Below are positions 61,961 through 64,000 of a DNA stretch of 64,000 bases, in pieces. The translations under genes and the position numbers were made by a program. The DNA comes from Comamonadaceae bacterium (lineage in GTDB: Bacteria; Pseudomonadota; Gammaproteobacteria; Burkholderiales; Burkholderiaceae). The stretch covers positions 8,522 through 72,521 of the forward strand of contig CANCCJ010000006.1 in assembly GCA_947374535.1 (NCBI GenBank), read 5' to 3'. The notes below the pieces were generated by a model, which was not told where the DNA came from, did no database searches, and saw only the letters and a list, made by a program, of their open reading frames with translations. Numbering within the stretch: position 1 is the stretch's first letter; each line of letters opens with the position of its first letter.

Positions 61961-62866
61961 ATGACAGCTCTGCACACATCAGCCTTAACTTCTTTGCCTT
62001 TGTTGGCGCGCGGCAAAGTGCGCGACAACTACGCCGTGGGCGACGACCGTATTTTGATGGTGGCGTCGGACCGCATCAGCGCATTCGACGTCATCATGGG
62101 CGAGGCCATCCCTGGCAAGGGCGAATTGCTCACCAAGATGGCTTTGTTTTGGTTCGGCAAGCTCGGCCACATTTGCCCCAACCACCTCACGGGCGAAGCA
62201 CCTGAGAGTGTGGTGAGCGCCGACGAAGTGGCCCAAGTCACGGGCCGCTCGATGTTGGTCAAGCGTCTCAAGCCCATCCCCGTGGAGGCGGTGGTGCGTG
62301 GCTACTTGGCGGGCAGCGGCTGGCAGGAATACCAAGAGAACCAAGCCGTGTGTGGCGTCAAGCTGCCCAAAGGTTTGAAGAACGCCAGCAAATTGCCAGA
62401 GCCGATCTTTACGCCTGCCGCTAAGGCCGCGGTGGGTGACCACGACGAGAACATCACTTACGAACAAGTGGTAGAGATGATTGGCGGCAACTTGGCTGAG
62501 AAAATCAAAACCGTCAGCATCGCTTTGTACGAAACCGCGCGTGACGTGGCCGCCGCCAAAGGCATCATCATTGCCGACACGAAGTTTGAGTTTGGCCTCG
62601 ATGCCCACAACGACTTGGTGTTGATGGACGAGGTGCTTACCCCTGATTCGTCACGCTACTGGCCTGTCGAGGGCTACGAGCAGAGCTTCAAAGCCGGCGT
62701 GAACCCGCCAAGCTACGACAAACAGTTCTTGCGCGATTGGCTCGATACAGCCCAAGTGCAAGGCCAGCCTTGGAGCAAATCGCCTCCCGCGCCGCACTTG
62801 CCGCAAGAGGTGATTGCCCAAACCGCCGCCAAGTACCAAGAGGCTTGGGAGCGGTTGAAGGACTGA
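61961..62866 (+). CDS. purC: SAICAR synthase PurC
   Basis: Joins aspartate to CAIR in purine synthesis with ATP. The 301-residue protein is of the longer type: [86 protein letters not shown] and the C-terminal [20 protein letters not shown]. It is 3 bp after fba, so probably in one transcript. Its stop abuts the convergent thioredoxin gene stop (TGATCA). purE follows the thioredoxin on the same strand as purC. Confidence 0.97.
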   Translation: MTALHTSALTSLPLLARGKVRDNYAVGDDRILMVASDRISAFDVIMGEAIPGKGELLTKMALFWFGKLGHICPNHLTGEAPESVVSADEVAQVTGRSMLVKRLKPIPVEAVVRGYLAGSGWQEYQENQAVCGVKLPKGLKNASKLPEPIFTPAAKAAVGDHDENITYEQVVEMIGGNLAEKIKTVSIALYETARDVAAAKGIIIADTKFEFGLDAHNDLVLMDEVLTPDSSRYWPVEGYEQSFKAGVNPPSYDKQFLRDWLDTAQVQGQPWSKSPPAPHLPQEVIAQTAAKYQEAWERLKD

Positions 62867-63823
62867 TCAGTTCAGCGCCATGCTGAGTTTGCGGCGGTAG
62901 CGAGAAATCATCTCCAACACGGGGTCTTCTTGCACCGCAGCTTTGCCGGTTAATTCGATGCCGCCTGCGGATTTGCCGAAGGCGGCATCGTCCGTTTTGG
63001 GCTTGGGCGGTGTCATCAGTTCCAAGATCGACACATAGGTTTTGCGCGCCACATCGTGGTTCCACGTCTTGTCGCGCATGATGATTTCCAGCAATTCTTC
63101 CATCGCCGCTTCAAACAACTCAGCGGTAATCAGCACGCGGGCTTTGGCCAAGCGGGTGTCAAAGTCGCGTTTGTTTTGGGCGATGGCGGCATCAAACTGC
63201 TCAAAGCTCCACGTTGCGCGTTCGTCGGTGGCCACAAACTGCAAGGCTTGCAGCCAATAGTTGAGTGCATCAAAGCGCAGTTGCAGTGGAATTTCGGTGA
63301 GTTTTGGCGTCAATGCGGCTTGCGCCTCTTCCAACTCACCCACCGAGATGAGTAGCTTGACCAAGTTGTAGCGGGCCTCGTCGTCGGTGGTGTTGAGGCT
63401 CAAAGCTTCTTGCAGCTTGGCGATGGCGGCTTGTGCGTCGCCTGCTTCTATGAGTTGCTCGGCTTCTTGCGCATCGGCTTGTGCGGCCACTTCGTTGTCG
63501 GAGGGCAAATGCTTGTCCAAAAACTCGCGCACTTTGCCTTCGGGCAAAGCGCCCATAAAGCCGTCTACAGGACGACCGCCCATCAGCAAGATGCAGGTGG
63601 GCAGGCTCTTCACGCCAAACGCGCCGGCCAGCTGCTGCTCGGTGTCGGCGTTGATTTTGACCAGCTTGAAGCGGCCAGCGTAGTCGGCTTCTAGCTTTTC
63701 GAGCACGGGGCCAAGTGATTTGCAGGGCGCGCACCAGTCGGCCCAGAAGTCCACCAGCACGGGGGTGGTTTGAGAGGCGCCAATCACATCGGCCTCGAAA
63801 TTTTCCATCGTCACATCAATCAT
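62867..63823 (-). CDS. thioredoxin with C-terminal TPR domain (CnoX/YbbN-like)
   Basis: A 318-residue protein with an N-terminal thioredoxin domain and a long helical C-terminal region. ATG 63823 ([15 protein letters not shown]) gives the normal family N-terminus; an upstream extension would enter purE. The active site is WCAPC (Cys31, Cys34) in [14 protein letters not shown], with cis-Pro in SLPTCILL. The C-terminal part ([39 protein letters not shown]) contains TPR repeats. YbbN (CnoX) acts as a redox-linked chaperone partner of GroEL in E. coli. Confidence 0.93.
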   Translation of the reverse strand: MIDVTMENFEADVIGASQTTPVLVDFWADWCAPCKSLGPVLEKLEADYAGRFKLVKINADTEQQLAGAFGVKSLPTCILLMGGRPVDGFMGALPEGKVREFLDKHLPSDNEVAAQADAQEAEQLIEAGDAQAAIAKLQEALSLNTTDDEARYNLVKLLISVGELEEAQAALTPKLTEIPLQLRFDALNYWLQALQFVATDERATWSFEQFDAAIAQNKRDFDTRLAKARVLITAELFEAAMEELLEIIMRDKTWNHDVARKTYVSILELMTPPKPKTDDAAFGKSAGGIELTGKAAVQEDPVLEMISRYRRKLSMALN

Positions 63824-63869
63824 GGGGGTCCCGTTTAAAATTCGTTTTTGCTCACACACAGCCTTCATC

Positions 63870-64000
63870 ATGACCCAGTGCCAAGTCGGTGTCGTCATGG
63901 GTTCCAATTCCGATTGGGACACCATGCAACATGCAGCCCAGATTCTCCAAGAATTTGGCATCACTTTTGAAACCCGCGTGGTTTCAGCCCACCGCATGCC
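63870..64000 (+). CDS. purE: N5-carboxyaminoimidazole ribonucleotide mutase PurE, 5' part
   Basis: Start of purE; the window ends after 43 codons. The protein begins [22 protein letters not shown], with the GSxSDW substrate-binding loop, and runs to VVSAHRMP, the conserved SAHR motif. PurE rearranges N5-CAIR to CAIR, the substrate of PurC just upstream. The 46 bp between the divergent thioredoxin start and this ATG hold a TTTAAAAT that may be the -10. Confidence 0.93.
   Translation, partial: MTQCQVGVVMGSNSDWDTMQHAAQILQEFGITFETRVVSAHRM

Overview
The window reads as a chromosomal segment of a Comamonadaceae-like betaproteobacterium (Burkholderiales; Limnohabitans, Rhodoferax or Curvibacter would all fit, but I cannot name the genus). 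The grounds are moderately high G+C, dense coding, and betaproteobacterial gene neighbourhoods: def-fmt divergent from dprA-smg, glnE beside yhdP, DUF3717/DUF1289, purC with purE, and a CbbA-type aldolase. The exception is the first ~1.1 kb, which is visibly AT-rich and ends in a tyrosine recombinase, so it looks like the edge of an integrated element abutting the 3' end of moaC.

Layout. (1) 1-2.1 kb: mobile-element edge with a possible ribbon-helix-helix protein, an unknown protein with weak HUH-nuclease-like motifs, and an integrase. (2) 2.2-7.8 kb: housekeeping (moaC, a BepA-like M48 protease, a YvlD-type membrane protein, a DUF3717/DUF1289 protein, yaeQ, purB, a glutathione S-transferase). 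(3) 7.8-15.2 kb: an eight-gene leftward operon of lipid- and oxidative-stress-type proteins (exported glutathione peroxidase, FAD oxidoreductase, DUF1365, cyclopropane synthase-like methyltransferase, chalcone isomerase-like protein, DUF3833 lipoprotein, SDR, SnoaL-like). It is divergent from a MerR-type regulator carrying the W-x9-EH and E-x-H-x-x-G motifs of the B12-dependent light sensors CarH/LitR. This is the best candidate for a distinctive, light-responsive membrane-lipid system.

(4) 15.3-38.8 kb: heptose nucleotidyltransferase, glnE, yhdP, a DctS/DctR-like two-component pair, mltA, a fused 2-oxoacid:ferredoxin oxidoreductase, yajC-secD-secF with a strong terminator, smg-dprA, def-fmt and azlC-azlD. 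(5) 38.9-56.3 kb: a large sugar-acid catabolic island in two divergent arms. The leftward arm has a separately terminated hydroxyacid dehydrogenase, then an ABC sugar importer, gluconokinase, IdnO- and IdnD-like dehydrogenases, cupin, FadR-type regulator, DenD-like epimerase and SDR. The rightward arm has an IlvD/Edd aldonate dehydratase, SDR, KDG kinase-like PfkB kinase, beta-hydroxyacid dehydrogenase, SDR and UxaA-type dehydratase. Read together, idonate, keto-gluconates, gluconate and other aldonates would be funnelled to 6-phosphogluconate or KDG/KDPG (Entner-Doudoroff), but no aldolase is present in the window. A shared 16-bp motif lies over both arms' likely promoters.

(6) 56.4-64 kb: central metabolism (pgk, pyk, fba, purC, partial purE), a surface-adhesin E-like protein, a membrane fatty acid desaturase with an FNR-type box upstream, and a CnoX/YbbN-like thioredoxin. 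I saw no rRNA, tRNA, CRISPR array or insertion sequence. Functional calls come from reading motifs by eye and from memory of the families; no database search was run.
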